NCBI RefSeq assembly: GCF_013407595.1
Contig: NZ_JABEKX010000005.1
Span: forward strand, 1-64,000
Length of the DNA: 64,000 nt
Source: Lacticaseibacillus absianus
Lineage (GTDB): Bacteria > Bacillota > Bacilli > Lactobacillales > Lactobacillaceae
Reading direction: 5' to 3'
Shown here: positions 48,262-56,585 of the stretch, one piece after another
Position numbering within the stretch: position 1 is the first letter of the stretch
Layout: every line of letters begins with the position of its first letter
Position numbers and translations under genes: made by a program
The notes under the pieces: model-generated
Database searches by the model: none
The model's input: the letters and a program-made list of their open reading frames with translations, nothing else
Told to the model about the DNA's origin: nothing

Positions 48262-51027
48262 ATGTTAAGACCAGATGAGCAACGGAAAGCCGCCAGTGCG
48301 TTTGTTGAGCGGTGGCAAGATCGTGGTAACGAACGACAGGATAGTCAAACGTTCTGGCTGGACTTGTTGGAGAACGTATATGGCATCGATCAGCCCGGAG
48401 AATATATCAGTTTTGAAGATCAAGTCCACCTTGACCACACTAGTTTTATCGATGGCTATATTACCGCAACTAATGTGATGATCGAGCAAAAAGGTCGCAT
48501 CAAGGACTTACGCAAAGGCATCAAACAGTCCGACGGCACCTTCCTCACGCCATTTCAACAAGCGCAACGTTATGCGATGAATCTACCGTACTCACAGCGT
48601 CCCCGCTGGATCATTACCTGTAACTTCACCGAGTTCTATGTCTATGATATGGAACGTCCAGGTGGCGATCCTGCTGTCATCGCTCTGACCGACTTGCCAG
48701 AAGAATGCTACCGCTTAGACTTCTTGGTTGACCAAGCGAACCCGCATCTTGAAAAAGAAATGCAAGTTTCCATGCAGGCAGGCGAACTGGTCGGACAAAT
48801 CTATGACGAGTTGCTTAAGCAATACCGCGATCCGAACTCTGATGACACCCAACGCGCAATCAACCAGCTATCGGTGCGACTGGTGTTCTGTTTGTACGCC
48901 GAAGATGCCGGCATCTTCGGTCGGCACGGGATGTTCCATGATTATTTAGCCGACTTCGATACGCGTTTTTTGCGTAACGCGGTGATTGACCTGTTTCGAG
49001 TGCTCGATACACCGATTGGTAAGCGCGATCCCTACCTTGATGAGAAACTAGCCGAATTTCCTTATGTGAATGGTGGCATGTTTGCCGATGAAGACATTGA
49101 GATTCCGCAGTTTACTGACGAGTTGCGGACGCTCTTGCTTGAACACGCCAGTGCGGATTTTGACTGGTCGCAAATCAGTCCTACTATTTTCGGTGCGGTG
49201 TTTGAAAGTACCTTGAATCCTGAGACCCGGCGCCAAGGTGGGATGCATTACACGTCCATTGAGAACATCCACAAGCTGATTGACCCACTGTTCCTAAATG
49301 AGTTGCGGACTGAGCTTGAAGACATCAAGAAGCTCAAGCAACCGGCGACGGTCAAGCGACGTGCAGCGGCATTTCAGGATAAACTCGCGGGGCTGACCTT
49401 CCTCGATCCAGCCTGTGGTTCGGGGAACTTCTTGACTGAAACCTATTTGTCGTTACGCAAGCTGGAAAACGATGCTATTCGGTTGATTTACGGCGACCAG
49501 AATATGCTGGCGTTGGAAAAGCAGATCATCAAGGTCTCAATCCAGCAGTTCTACGGCTTCGAGATCAACGACTTCGCTGTTTCAGTCGGGAAGACGGCGC
49601 TGTGGATTGCTGAATCGCAGATGATGGAAGAGACCAAGTCCATTGTTTACACTAATATTGACTTCTTGCCGCTGAAAACCTACACCAACATCACCGAAGG
49701 CAATGCCTTACGGTTCAGCTGGTCGGAACTGGTGCCAGCGAACCAACTCAACTACATCATTGGCAATCCGCCTTTCAATGGTGCGCGGCTGATGAGCAAA
49801 GTGCAAAAGGAGGATCTTCTTCAGGTGGATTCCCAAATTGACGGTATCGGTAGCTTAGATTATGTAGCTGGTTGGTATCTGAAAGCCGCACAGATCATGC
49901 AAGGGCACAGTATTCTCACTGCCTTTGTCTCCACAAACTCTATTACTCAAGGCGAACAGGTAGAGATACTTTGGAAACCAATGCTTGAACGCTACGGTGT
50001 ACACATTGATTTTGCGTATCGTACGTTCAAATGGACAAGCGAAGCGAAGGAAAAGGCATCAGTATTTTGCGTAATTATTGGTTTCAGTAAGACTGCAACC
50101 GGGAGGAAGGTAGTCTATTCAAGTAGCGGACAACCCGAGATTGTTACTCACATCAACCCATACTTGGTTGATGCGCAAGACGCATTTGTAAAAAACAGAT
50201 CTAAGCCATTATGTAGCGTACCGCCAATTAGCATTGGAAATTTACCCATTGATGGCGGCAACTATTTATTTGAAAAAGATGAAATGGAGAGCTTCATAAA
50301 AGCAGAGCCTGAGTCTAAGCGATTCTTCAAACCGTGGTATGGCTCGAGGGAGTTTATCAATCGAAAACCGCGCTATTGCTTATGGGTGGGTGATGCAACT
50401 CCCAGCGAATTGCGCAAAATGCCTCATGTGCTGGAACGCATCGAACGTGTGCAGGAATTTAGGTTAGCTAGTACTCGTGCGGCTACTCGAAAACTTGCTG
50501 ACAAGCCAACCCGATTCCACTTTGAGAACATGCCGACAACCAACTTTCTCGTAATTCCCAAGGTTAGTTCAGAGAAGCGCCGCTATATTCCGATCGGCTA
50601 CATGACACCAGATAACTTAGCAAGTGATTTGGTCTTCGTTGTACCTGATGCCAACTTGTACGAGTTCGGTGTACTGACGTCCAATGTTCATATGGCATGG
50701 ATGCGCACCGTTGCGGGGCGGCTCAAGAGTGATTACCGCTATTCAGCTAAGGTTGTTTACAATAACTTCCCGTGGCCTCACGTTACCGCTGACCAACAAG
50801 CGAAGATTGCTGAAACTGCTCAACAGATATTGGACGCACGTGCGCTTTACCCAGATAGCTCCTACGCTGATCTATATGATGAGCGGACGATGCCGAGTGA
50901 GTTGCGTAAGGCGCACCAGAACAACGATCGCGCAGTTATGCGCGCATACGGTATGGACGTAGCGACCACAACCGAAGGCGACAGTGTGGCGAAGCTCTTT
51001 ACGCTGTACGCGCACCTAGCCAAGTAG
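48262..51027 (+). CDS. MmeI-like type IIL restriction-modification enzyme
   Basis: A 921-residue single-chain enzyme. The N-terminal nuclease motif is D64-X10-E75-Q-K77 (FIDGYITATNVMIEQK), as in MmeI. A helical linker follows, then the gamma-class adenine methyltransferase with motif I FLDPACGSGNF (about 379-389) and motif IV GNPPF (about 501-505). The C-terminal ~350 residues would hold the target-recognition domain. MmeI relatives methylate one strand and cut about 20 bases away. B. subtilis YeeA is a methylase of similar architecture. The gene is intact and preceded by its XRE regulator. Confidence 0.85.
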   Translation: MLRPDEQRKAASAFVERWQDRGNERQDSQTFWLDLLENVYGIDQPGEYISFEDQVHLDHTSFIDGYITATNVMIEQKGRIKDLRKGIKQSDGTFLTPFQQAQRYAMNLPYSQRPRWIITCNFTEFYVYDMERPGGDPAVIALTDLPEECYRLDFLVDQANPHLEKEMQVSMQAGELVGQIYDELLKQYRDPNSDDTQRAINQLSVRLVFCLYAEDAGIFGRHGMFHDYLADFDTRFLRNAVIDLFRVLDTPIGKRDPYLDEKLAEFPYVNGGMFADEDIEIPQFTDELRTLLLEHASADFDWSQISPTIFGAVFESTLNPETRRQGGMHYTSIENIHKLIDPLFLNELRTELEDIKKLKQPATVKRRAAAFQDKLAGLTFLDPACGSGNFLTETYLSLRKLENDAIRLIYGDQNMLALEKQIIKVSIQQFYGFEINDFAVSVGKTALWIAESQMMEETKSIVYTNIDFLPLKTYTNITEGNALRFSWSELVPANQLNYIIGNPPFNGARLMSKVQKEDLLQVDSQIDGIGSLDYVAGWYLKAAQIMQGHSILTAFVSTNSITQGEQVEILWKPMLERYGVHIDFAYRTFKWTSEAKEKASVFCVIIGFSKTATGRKVVYSSSGQPEIVTHINPYLVDAQDAFVKNRSKPLCSVPPISIGNLPIDGGNYLFEKDEMESFIKAEPESKRFFKPWYGSREFINRKPRYCLWVGDATPSELRKMPHVLERIERVQEFRLASTRAATRKLADKPTRFHFENMPTTNFLVIPKVSSEKRRYIPIGYMTPDNLASDLVFVVPDANLYEFGVLTSNVHMAWMRTVAGRLKSDYRYSAKVVYNNFPWPHVTADQQAKIAETAQQILDARALYPDSSYADLYDERTMPSELRKAHQNNDRAVMRAYGMDVATTTEGDSVAKLFTLYAHLAK

Positions 51028-51040
51028 TTGATAACGAAGA

Positions 51041-51096
51041 CGGTGAAGCGTCGAATGTAGGACTATCCTGCTATCCACGTTTCACCGCTTTTTTAT
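51041..51096 (+). terminator. Terminator of the MmeI-like gene
   Basis: 10-bp stem with one wobble (51041-51050 with 51078-51087), a 27-base loop and CTTTTTTATA after it. Confidence 0.65.
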
Positions 51097-51228
51097 AAAT
51101 GATGAACTGGTGTGCCGGATGAGTATCCGCTGAACCCCTGTTACAATGCGAGTTTGGCGACACCTCAAGATTTCATATTCTGACGAAATGATGGATTGGG
51201 TGTGCCATCCACATTTTCACTTTTCACT

Positions 51229-51338
51229 CAAAATTGCCGGTGCATCAATGTTTCTACCCTGTGTTCGGGCAATTTTGTTTTATTTAGTACCCCCCTGTTA
51301 GAGTACTGGGGGTATAGCGGTCGGCTATCGCCGACCGC
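51229..51338. other. Three consecutive hairpins in the element
   Basis: Stem 1: CAAAATTGCC/GGCAATTTTG (51229-51238 with 51268-51277). Stem 2: TACCCCC/GGGGGTA (51288-51294 with 51308-51314). Stem 3: GCGGTCGGC/GCCGACCGC (51317-51325 with 51330-51338, loop TATC). They fill part of the 400-bp noncoding space before the IS. Such clusters occur at single-strand origins or transfer origins, but no replicase or relaxase gene is present. Stem 1 is followed by TTTTATTT and may be a terminator. The rest of 51097-51429 holds nothing recognisable. Confidence 0.45.
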
Positions 51339-51490
51339 TGGCACTCACGCTTGCGGCTTTCGCGTTGCACGCCGCGCGTGGTGCCATCCGAGTCCGTTGT
51401 ATCCAAGTCATGTACAAAGAAGTATGCTATGGATTTAAGTCAAGTTTCGAGACAGTGAATCTATTTGATTTGTGTGTTCCGAGTTTATAG

Positions 51491-52390
51491 TCAGGCGTTA
51501 CAATTCAGCGCATGACCATGCCAGTGAGTTATTTCATATTGAACTGGACTCATCATTTCTAGTCCAGAATGGATCCGAGTGCGGTTATACCACTTCTCGA
51601 TATATTCGAAGATGTTTGTTCGTGCTTGTTCAAAAGTGCGGTAATTCTCTGGGAAAACGTAATGTTCCTCTTTTTTGAATGAGGCATGAAATGACTCGAT
51701 GATTGCATTATCGTACGGCGTTGCTTTACGACTATACGAGTGCTTAGCGCCGACAGAAATCAGGATTTCTTCGAAGGCAACGCCGGTAAACTGACTGCCA
51801 AGATCTGTGTGTACGGTCAATCCTTCAAAGACGTTACGATCAATCAATGCGTTACTAAATGCTTTAATAACTAAGGTTTCGGTCATATCGCGGCCGTACG
51901 CAAAACCGACGATACGGCGTGAAAACAAGTCCATGAAGGTACATAAATAAGTCCAACCATCTTTCGCCGTTTGAACGTAAGTAATATCACCGGCCCATTT
52001 CTGATTGATAGCTGTTGTACTAAAGTCTTGTGCCAATAGGTTGTTCCGCTCAGCTACTGGATTTGCTGCTGGTGCTGCGCGATATTTTCGGCGAGTGATC
52101 GAACGCAATCCTTCTTCACGCATGAGCTTTTGGATCAATTTTTGACCAACGTGGTCCTCCCGTTGTTGGTTGATCATAAAGGTGAGCTTGGGTGCGCCGT
52201 ATCGGCCTTTTGCGGCTTTATAGGCGACGTGTAGTTGTGCTCGTATTTCTTCCCGACGCTTCTCGGTTGGCGTTTCTTCGTGATTGCAGTAGCGATAATA
52301 AGAACCTCGTGGTACGGATAAAGCATCGGTGGCTGTGACGATCGGGAAGTCGTGAGTTTCAATAAAGGCATACAAATCGCGGTTCGTCAC
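51491..52390 (-). CDS. IS3-family transposase OrfB (DDE integrase domain)
   Basis: A 299-residue protein: HTH_21-like start, then the rve domain. The DDE triad appears as WAGDITYVQ, VHTDLGSQFTG and DNAIIESFHASFKKE. It normally works as an OrfAB fusion made by -1 frameshifting in the AAAAAAAG stretch of orfA (about 52421-52428); it can also start at the GTG overlapping the orfA stop. Intact, so the IS may be active. Confidence 0.92.
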   Translation of the reverse strand: MTNRDLYAFIETHDFPIVTATDALSVPRGSYYRYCNHEETPTEKRREEIRAQLHVAYKAAKGRYGAPKLTFMINQQREDHVGQKLIQKLMREEGLRSITRRKYRAAPAANPVAERNNLLAQDFSTTAINQKWAGDITYVQTAKDGWTYLCTFMDLFSRRIVGFAYGRDMTETLVIKAFSNALIDRNVFEGLTVHTDLGSQFTGVAFEEILISVGAKHSYSRKATPYDNAIIESFHASFKKEEHYVFPENYRTFEQARTNIFEYIEKWYNRTRIHSGLEMMSPVQYEITHWHGHALNCNA

Positions 52391-52668
52391 TTGCTTTGTT
52401 TCGCGAAGATGCCCAAGGCTTTTTTTAGGATCTCATTCTCCTGCTTCATTTGAAGGTATTCGGCTCGCATCTTCGCATATTCTGCACTTGAAGGATCCTT
52501 GGTCGATGCTTGTTTATGCTCAGTGAACCATTTGCCCAAAGTTGCGATGGGAACGTCGTAGTCTTTACTTAATTCGCCTGGTCCTTTGCCGGCAGCGTGT
52601 AGTTCGATGAGCATGTCTTTGAAATCTTGGTTGTACTTCTTAGCCATAACAGATCCTCCAGTAATCAT
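52387..52668 (-). CDS. IS3-family OrfA (helix-turn-helix protein)
   Basis: A 93-residue protein: MAKKYNQDFKDMLIELHAAGKGPGELSKDYDVPIATLGKWF is the DNA-binding HTH. The C-terminal half (EYLQMKQENEILKKALGIF) is a leucine zipper. It overlaps orfB by four bases. GGAGGATC precedes ATG. Confidence 0.9.
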   Translation of the reverse strand: MITGGSVMAKKYNQDFKDMLIELHAAGKGPGELSKDYDVPIATLGKWFTEHKQASTKDPSSAEYAKMRAEYLQMKQENEILKKALGIFAKQSK

Positions 52669-52722
52669 ACTTTGATGTCATTATACTAGATTCACTGTCT
52701 CACTTTTGAGGGTAACACCAAG

Positions 52723-53781
52723 CCCCTCCTCAATAGAGCGTTACAGATTGCGAAGACAACCCCGGAAAATCGAAAACTCATATATGCAATCTTAACACGG
52801 TTAGCCATTCGAGATATTACACAAGATTCATTCGTGATGCTGAAACGGTCAGTCGAAAAGTGGTATACAGCAGTATTTGGGAATGAACAACATTCTCAGG
52901 CGGCACTAAAGTCGTGGGTTCAAAACTTCTCGAAGATTGAGGGCGAACCACAAATATTGTCGGTAATATCCAGTGCAATCCCTGATAATGGGCCTCAGAC
53001 TATCGACGAAGTTCTTCAGTGTACGGATGAAGAATATACAATTTCACTTGAAGACATTGAAGAGGGATTTGAAATTGTGTTTGGCGAGGAAGAAGTGCAG
53101 GGCAATCGTCGCGTTCGCGCAAATACAGAAACGATGATTAGTCGTTTCAGGAACTTAAAATCGAGATACGGAGATGAAGGTGGCATATTAAACGCCGCAC
53201 ATGGTATGCCGCTTCAAGTTACAGACTGGACAAGTTCTAATAATCATTCAAAATTTGTTGTATTAAATCTAACGGAGTTCGATGATGATGCGTTGCGACT
53301 GATTTCAAATTATGTCGTGCGTTCGGCGTTTGAAATGAATTACACTCTAGGCCAAAGTGATCGAAACAGTATGCCCTTTTTCTACCTGTACTTAGATGAG
53401 GCACACCGATACGTAAAGACTTCTACTGATGGATCGTCAACCATTTTTGAGCGAATCTCACGAGAAGGTCGGAAGTTTAATGTTTATTTGGGTATTATTA
53501 GTCAGATTCCAAGTGAGCTTTCTAGAGTTGTCCTATCTCAAACCGGAGCATTCTTCATTCATCGAATTCAGAATTCAACAGACTTGGATTTTATTTTGCA
53601 TAACGTACCTTCAGCTACTCAGTCTCTGGTGTCAAGACTTCCAAGCCTAAGAGCAGGCACTGCGCTTTTATCAGGAAACGCGGTTGAAATTCCATTTGAA
53701 TTAACTATTGATGCTGGTAATTACGCAATCGCATCATCCTCAATCTCACCTCTCAATGACAGCAGTGATCAACTAAGGTAA
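52723..53781 (+). pseudogene. HerA-type ATPase, N-terminus lost next to the IS
   Basis: About 352 codons are open from the IS border to the stop at 53781. The C-terminal part of a HerA/DUF87 hexameric translocase is clear: FVVLNLTEFDDDALRLISNYVV, Walker B FFYLYLDEAHRYVK and SREGRKFNVYLGIISQIPSEL. The N-terminal barrel and Walker A are missing; the sequence left of the IS is not HerA, so DNA was deleted. GTG at 52834 could start a fragment, without ATPase activity. HerA partners nucleases in end resection and several anti-phage systems. Confidence 0.8.
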
Positions 53782-53786
53782 ACAGT

Positions 53787-53826
53787 AATACCCTAAGCCA
53801 ATTTAAACGCTTAGGGTATTTTCTTT
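53787..53826 (+). terminator. Terminator after the HerA remnant
   Basis: Perfect 12-bp stem AATACCCTAAGC/GCTTAGGGTATT (53787-53798 with 53809-53820) followed by TTCTTT. Confidence 0.75.
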
Positions 53827-53965
53827 AACATAGAAGGTCTATTCTTGGATGAAGTCGTGGCACAGAGATGGCACACTTCAAAGCATTTTCGTTGTTTTTC
53901 GACGGTTTTAGCTCTGTTAAAACGCCGCAAACTCGCTATTCTTGCCTCAACCAATATGAGGACTT

Positions 53966-53981
53966 GTTTTCACGTGAAACA
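53966..53981. other. parS-like palindrome, putative attR core
   Basis: GTTTTCACGTGAAACA matches parS TGTTTCACGTGAAACA at 14 of 16 positions, with the central 14 bases TTTCACGTGAAACA intact. It corresponds to the site at 45996-46011 at the other end of the element. Paired GGCACA motifs lie about 90 bases inside (53859-53880), mirroring the left end. An inverted pair of half-sites GTGAAAC (54117-54123) and GTTTCAC (54132-54138) follows in the rsmG leader. Confidence 0.5.
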
Positions 53982-54077
53982 AAAAATCTGGTCACCGGAC
54001 CACGACTGGGGCCAGCCAGCTTACTGCGGGCGGGCCGGCGGTGGGCACCGACTGGGCGGACTGGTGGTGACATTCAG

Positions 54078-54106
54078 TTGTGAGCAGGGCCAATTTACGT
54101 TAAACT
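54078..54106 (+). promoter_or_regulatory. Promoter of the rsmG-noc-parAB operon
   Basis: TTGTGA (54078-54083), 17 bases, TAAACT (54101-54106). Transcription would begin near 54113, at the first of the parS-like half-sites, so ParB or Noc binding could influence it. Confidence 0.5.
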
Positions 54107-54181
54107 AGACACGAACGTGAAACGGGTTTCTGTTTCACAAAGACCGTGTCGCCCAGGGCGACACCAAGGAGGTTGACCGGC

Positions 54182-54913
54182 ATGGATGAACGCCAATTCG
54201 CCGCGGCACTGGCGGCGCAGGGATTGCCCCACGCCCCGGCGCAACTGACCCAGTTCAAGCAGTACTATTCGGACTTGGTCGAGGCCAACGAGAAGATGAA
54301 CCTGACGGCGATCACCGAAGAAGGCGAGGTCTACCTCAAGCACTTCTGGGATTCGATCCTGCTGACGCAGGCCGCGCCGCAGGTGGCGACGCCTGGCCTC
54401 AAGCTGTGTGACGTCGGCGCTGGAGCCGGATTTCCGTCGCTGCCGGTGAAGCTCCTGTATCCCGAGTTGGACGTGACGATCGTGGATTCTTTGAACAAGC
54501 GCATCGGGTTTTTGTCCGCTTTGAGCGCACACTTGGGCCTCAAGGACGTGCATCTGTTCCACGACCGCGCCGAGTTGTTTGCCGGCAAGAAGAGCCCGCA
54601 CCGCGAGGCCTATGACTTGGCGACCGCGCGCGCCGTCGCGCCGCTGAACGTGTTGGCGGAGCTGTGCTTGCCGCTGGTCCGAGTCGGCGGGCAGTTCGTC
54701 GCGATGAAGGGCAGTCGGGGTGAAAGTGAGCTCGCGCAGGCCAAGTCGGCGATCGCCCAGCTCGGTGGCGAAGTGATTCAGACGATCGACCTGACGCTTC
54801 CGGAGACGGGCGATCCGCGGTCGCTGGTCGTGGTCGCGAAGGTCAAGGCGACGCCTAAGCAGTTTCCGCGCAAGCCGGGCACGCCGAGCAAGGCGCCGCT
54901 CGGGGCGCATTGA
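54182..54913 (+). CDS. rsmG: 16S rRNA (guanine527-N7)-methyltransferase
   Basis: A 243-residue SAM-dependent enzyme (GidB). Motif I is KLCDVGAGAGFPSLPVKLLYP; MNLTAITEEGEVYLKHFWDSIL and TARAVAPLNVLAELCLPLV are family signatures. It modifies G527 of 16S rRNA; loss gives low-level streptomycin resistance. ATG at 54182 with GGAGGT eight bases upstream is used. It heads the conserved rsmG-noc-parA-parB cluster close to oriC, now separated from its former left neighbour by the integrative element. Confidence 0.95.
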   Translation: MDERQFAAALAAQGLPHAPAQLTQFKQYYSDLVEANEKMNLTAITEEGEVYLKHFWDSILLTQAAPQVATPGLKLCDVGAGAGFPSLPVKLLYPELDVTIVDSLNKRIGFLSALSAHLGLKDVHLFHDRAELFAGKKSPHREAYDLATARAVAPLNVLAELCLPLVRVGGQFVAMKGSRGESELAQAKSAIAQLGGEVIQTIDLTLPETGDPRSLVVVAKVKATPKQFPRKPGTPSKAPLGAH

Positions 54914-54933
54914 GTTGATAGGAGGGCAGCATC

Positions 54934-55815
54934 GTGGCATTGTTTTTTAATAAGAAAAAACCGCAGACACCGGCGGACACCCACACGGTGATCCAAGAGT
55001 TACCGTTGACGGCGATCGTGCCGAACCGCTTCCAGCCGCGCAAGGTGTTCACCGACCAGGCGATCCAGGAGCTGGCGGAGACGATTCAGGCGCACGGGCT
55101 GCTTCAGCCGATGGTGGTGCGCGAGTACGCGCCGTCGCAATACGAGATCATCGCCGGGGAGCGCCGCTTCCGCGCGATGCAGTCGCTTCACATGGAGACG
55201 GCGCCGGCGATCGTGCAGACCATGACGGATGAGGAATCCGCGGCGATGGCGCTGATCGAGAACTTGCAGCGCGAGGGGCTGTCAGCGATCGAAGAGGCGC
55301 AGGCCTATGTCGAGCTGATGAAGCTCAACCAGCTGACACAGCAGGCACTGGCCAAGCAGCTGGGCAAAAGCCAGTCCTTCGTCGCCAACAAGCTGCGTCT
55401 GTTGAAGCTGTCCCAGCCGGTCCAAGACGCGATCATGGCCGGCGAGCTGACGGAGCGCCACGGGCGTGAGCTGCTCAAGGCCGACGACTACCAGCAGCAG
55501 ATCCTGTTGCACGAGATCCTGACCGACGAGCTGACGGTCAAAGAGACGCATGAAGCGGTCGCCCGGATGCTGGATCCGCAGCCTGAGCCGGAAGCGGCAC
55601 CGGCGGACCCGGACGAGCAGGCGTCGGCGGCTAAGTCGAGACCCAAGGCGGCCAAGCGCAAGATGATCCAGACGCACGACACGCGCATGGCGCTCAACAC
55701 GCTGCGCCAGTCCGTGCAGTTGATCCAAAAAAGCGGCATGAAAGCGGCGATCCAGGAAGACGAAACGGCCGATGCCTACCGCTTTATCGTTGAGATCCCG
55801 AAGGAGAAGAGGTAA
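54934..55815 (+). CDS. noc: Nucleoid occlusion protein Noc (ParB family)
   Basis: A 293-residue ParB/Spo0J-family CTPase-type protein, GTG start. The N-terminus MALFFNKKK is hydrophobic then basic, like the membrane-targeting helix of Noc. ParB-N boxes follow: PNRFQPRK, IAGERRFRAM (the GxxRRxxA CTP motif) and LIENLQREGLSAIEEA. The HTH is LTQQALAKQLGKSQSFVANKLRL. A C-terminal linker and dimer domain complete it. In B. subtilis Noc binds NBS sites and blocks division over the nucleoid. A matching NBS is at 1032-1047. Confidence 0.85.
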   Translation: MALFFNKKKPQTPADTHTVIQELPLTAIVPNRFQPRKVFTDQAIQELAETIQAHGLLQPMVVREYAPSQYEIIAGERRFRAMQSLHMETAPAIVQTMTDEESAAMALIENLQREGLSAIEEAQAYVELMKLNQLTQQALAKQLGKSQSFVANKLRLLKLSQPVQDAIMAGELTERHGRELLKADDYQQQILLHEILTDELTVKETHEAVARMLDPQPEPEAAPADPDEQASAAKSRPKAAKRKMIQTHDTRMALNTLRQSVQLIQKSGMKAAIQEDETADAYRFIVEIPKEKR

Positions 55816-55817
55816 CT

Positions 55818-56585
55818 ATGGTGCATGTGATCGCTGTTGCGAACCAAAAAGGTGGCGTTGGCAAGACGACCACCACGATCAACCTGGGCGCGTGTCTCGC
55901 GACTGCTGGCAAGCGTGTCTTGATCGTCGACGCCGATGCGCAGGGCAACGCGACTTCCGGTCTGGGGGTCTCGAAGGCTGAGGTCGGCAAGGATATCTAC
56001 GATGTGCTGGTCAACGAGGATCCGATCCAAGAGGCGATCATCAAGACCAAGCACGAGCGGCTGTCGATCGTCCCGGCGACGATCCAGCTGGCCGGCGCCG
56101 AGATCGAGCTGACGAACCAGATGGCCCGCGAGATGCGGCTGAAGCTGGGGTTGGCCGCGGTCGAAGCCGACTACGATTACATCTTGGTCGACTGCCCGCC
56201 GTCTCTGGGGCAGCTGTCGATCAACGCGTTCACCGCCGCGAACTCGATCCTGATCCCGGTCCAAAGCGAGTACTACGCGCTGGAAGGGTTGAGCCAGCTG
56301 CTCAACACCGTGCGTCTGGTGCAGAAACACTTCAACCCCACCCTCAGCATCGAAGGGGTGCTCTTGACCATGTACGATCGGCGCACGAACCTTGGCGCGC
56401 AGGTGATCGACGAGGTCAAGAAGTACTTCGGGGAGAAGGTCTACACCACCATCATTCCGCGCATCACGCGGCTGGCCGAGGCGCCGAGCTACGGGATGCC
56501 GATCATCGATTACGATCCTAAGTCCAAAGGGGCCGAAGTGTACACGGAACTCGCAAAGGAAGTGTTAGCTGCTCATGGTGAATAA
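55818..56585 (+). CDS. parA: Chromosome partitioning ATPase ParA (Soj)
   Basis: A 255-residue Walker-type ATPase: deviant Walker A KGGVGKTTTTINLG at the N-terminus, DADAQGNATSGLG and ILVDCPPSLGQLSINA. With ParB it segregates the origin region and regulates DnaA. It follows noc by two bases and overlaps parB by eleven bases. Confidence 0.95.
   Translation: MVHVIAVANQKGGVGKTTTTINLGACLATAGKRVLIVDADAQGNATSGLGVSKAEVGKDIYDVLVNEDPIQEAIIKTKHERLSIVPATIQLAGAEIELTNQMAREMRLKLGLAAVEADYDYILVDCPPSLGQLSINAFTAANSILIPVQSEYYALEGLSQLLNTVRLVQKHFNPTLSIEGVLLTMYDRRTNLGAQVIDEVKKYFGEKVYTTIIPRITRLAEAPSYGMPIIDYDPKSKGAEVYTELAKEVLAAHGE

Larger units (their letters stand above)
51430..52720 (-). mobile_element. Complete IS3-family insertion sequence
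   Basis: Contains orfA and orfB on the minus strand with a -1 frameshift signal. Ends are TGG... imperfect inverted repeats of about 34 bp, whose inner half GAGACAGTGAATCTA is identical at 51449-51463 and its complement near 52684-52698. The left end is fixed by the second copy at 1-92. The right end is 52720 if the TGG rule holds, or as near as 52698. No target duplication is obvious, which suggests a deletion next to the insertion. Confidence 0.85.
45996..53981. mobile_element. Integrative element carrying a restriction-modification/defence module
   Basis: About 8 kb, visibly AT-richer than its surroundings. Order: tyrosine integrase and DUF3173 protein (minus), XRE regulator and MmeI-like enzyme (plus), hairpin-rich spacer, IS3-family insertion, truncated HerA ATPase. 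Both ends hold a parS-like palindrome and paired GGCACA motifs. Beyond it on the right lies rsmG-noc-parAB. There are no conjugation or replication genes, so it would be a mobilisable or satellite-type element. The exact ends are inferred. Confidence 0.6.

Noticed and set aside
53908-53932. GGTTTTAGCTCTGTTAAAACG resembles the start of a type II CRISPR repeat
   Set aside because: It occurs once, with no spaced copies and no cas genes; it is a short inverted repeat (GTTTTA/TAAAAC) by chance or within the attachment region.
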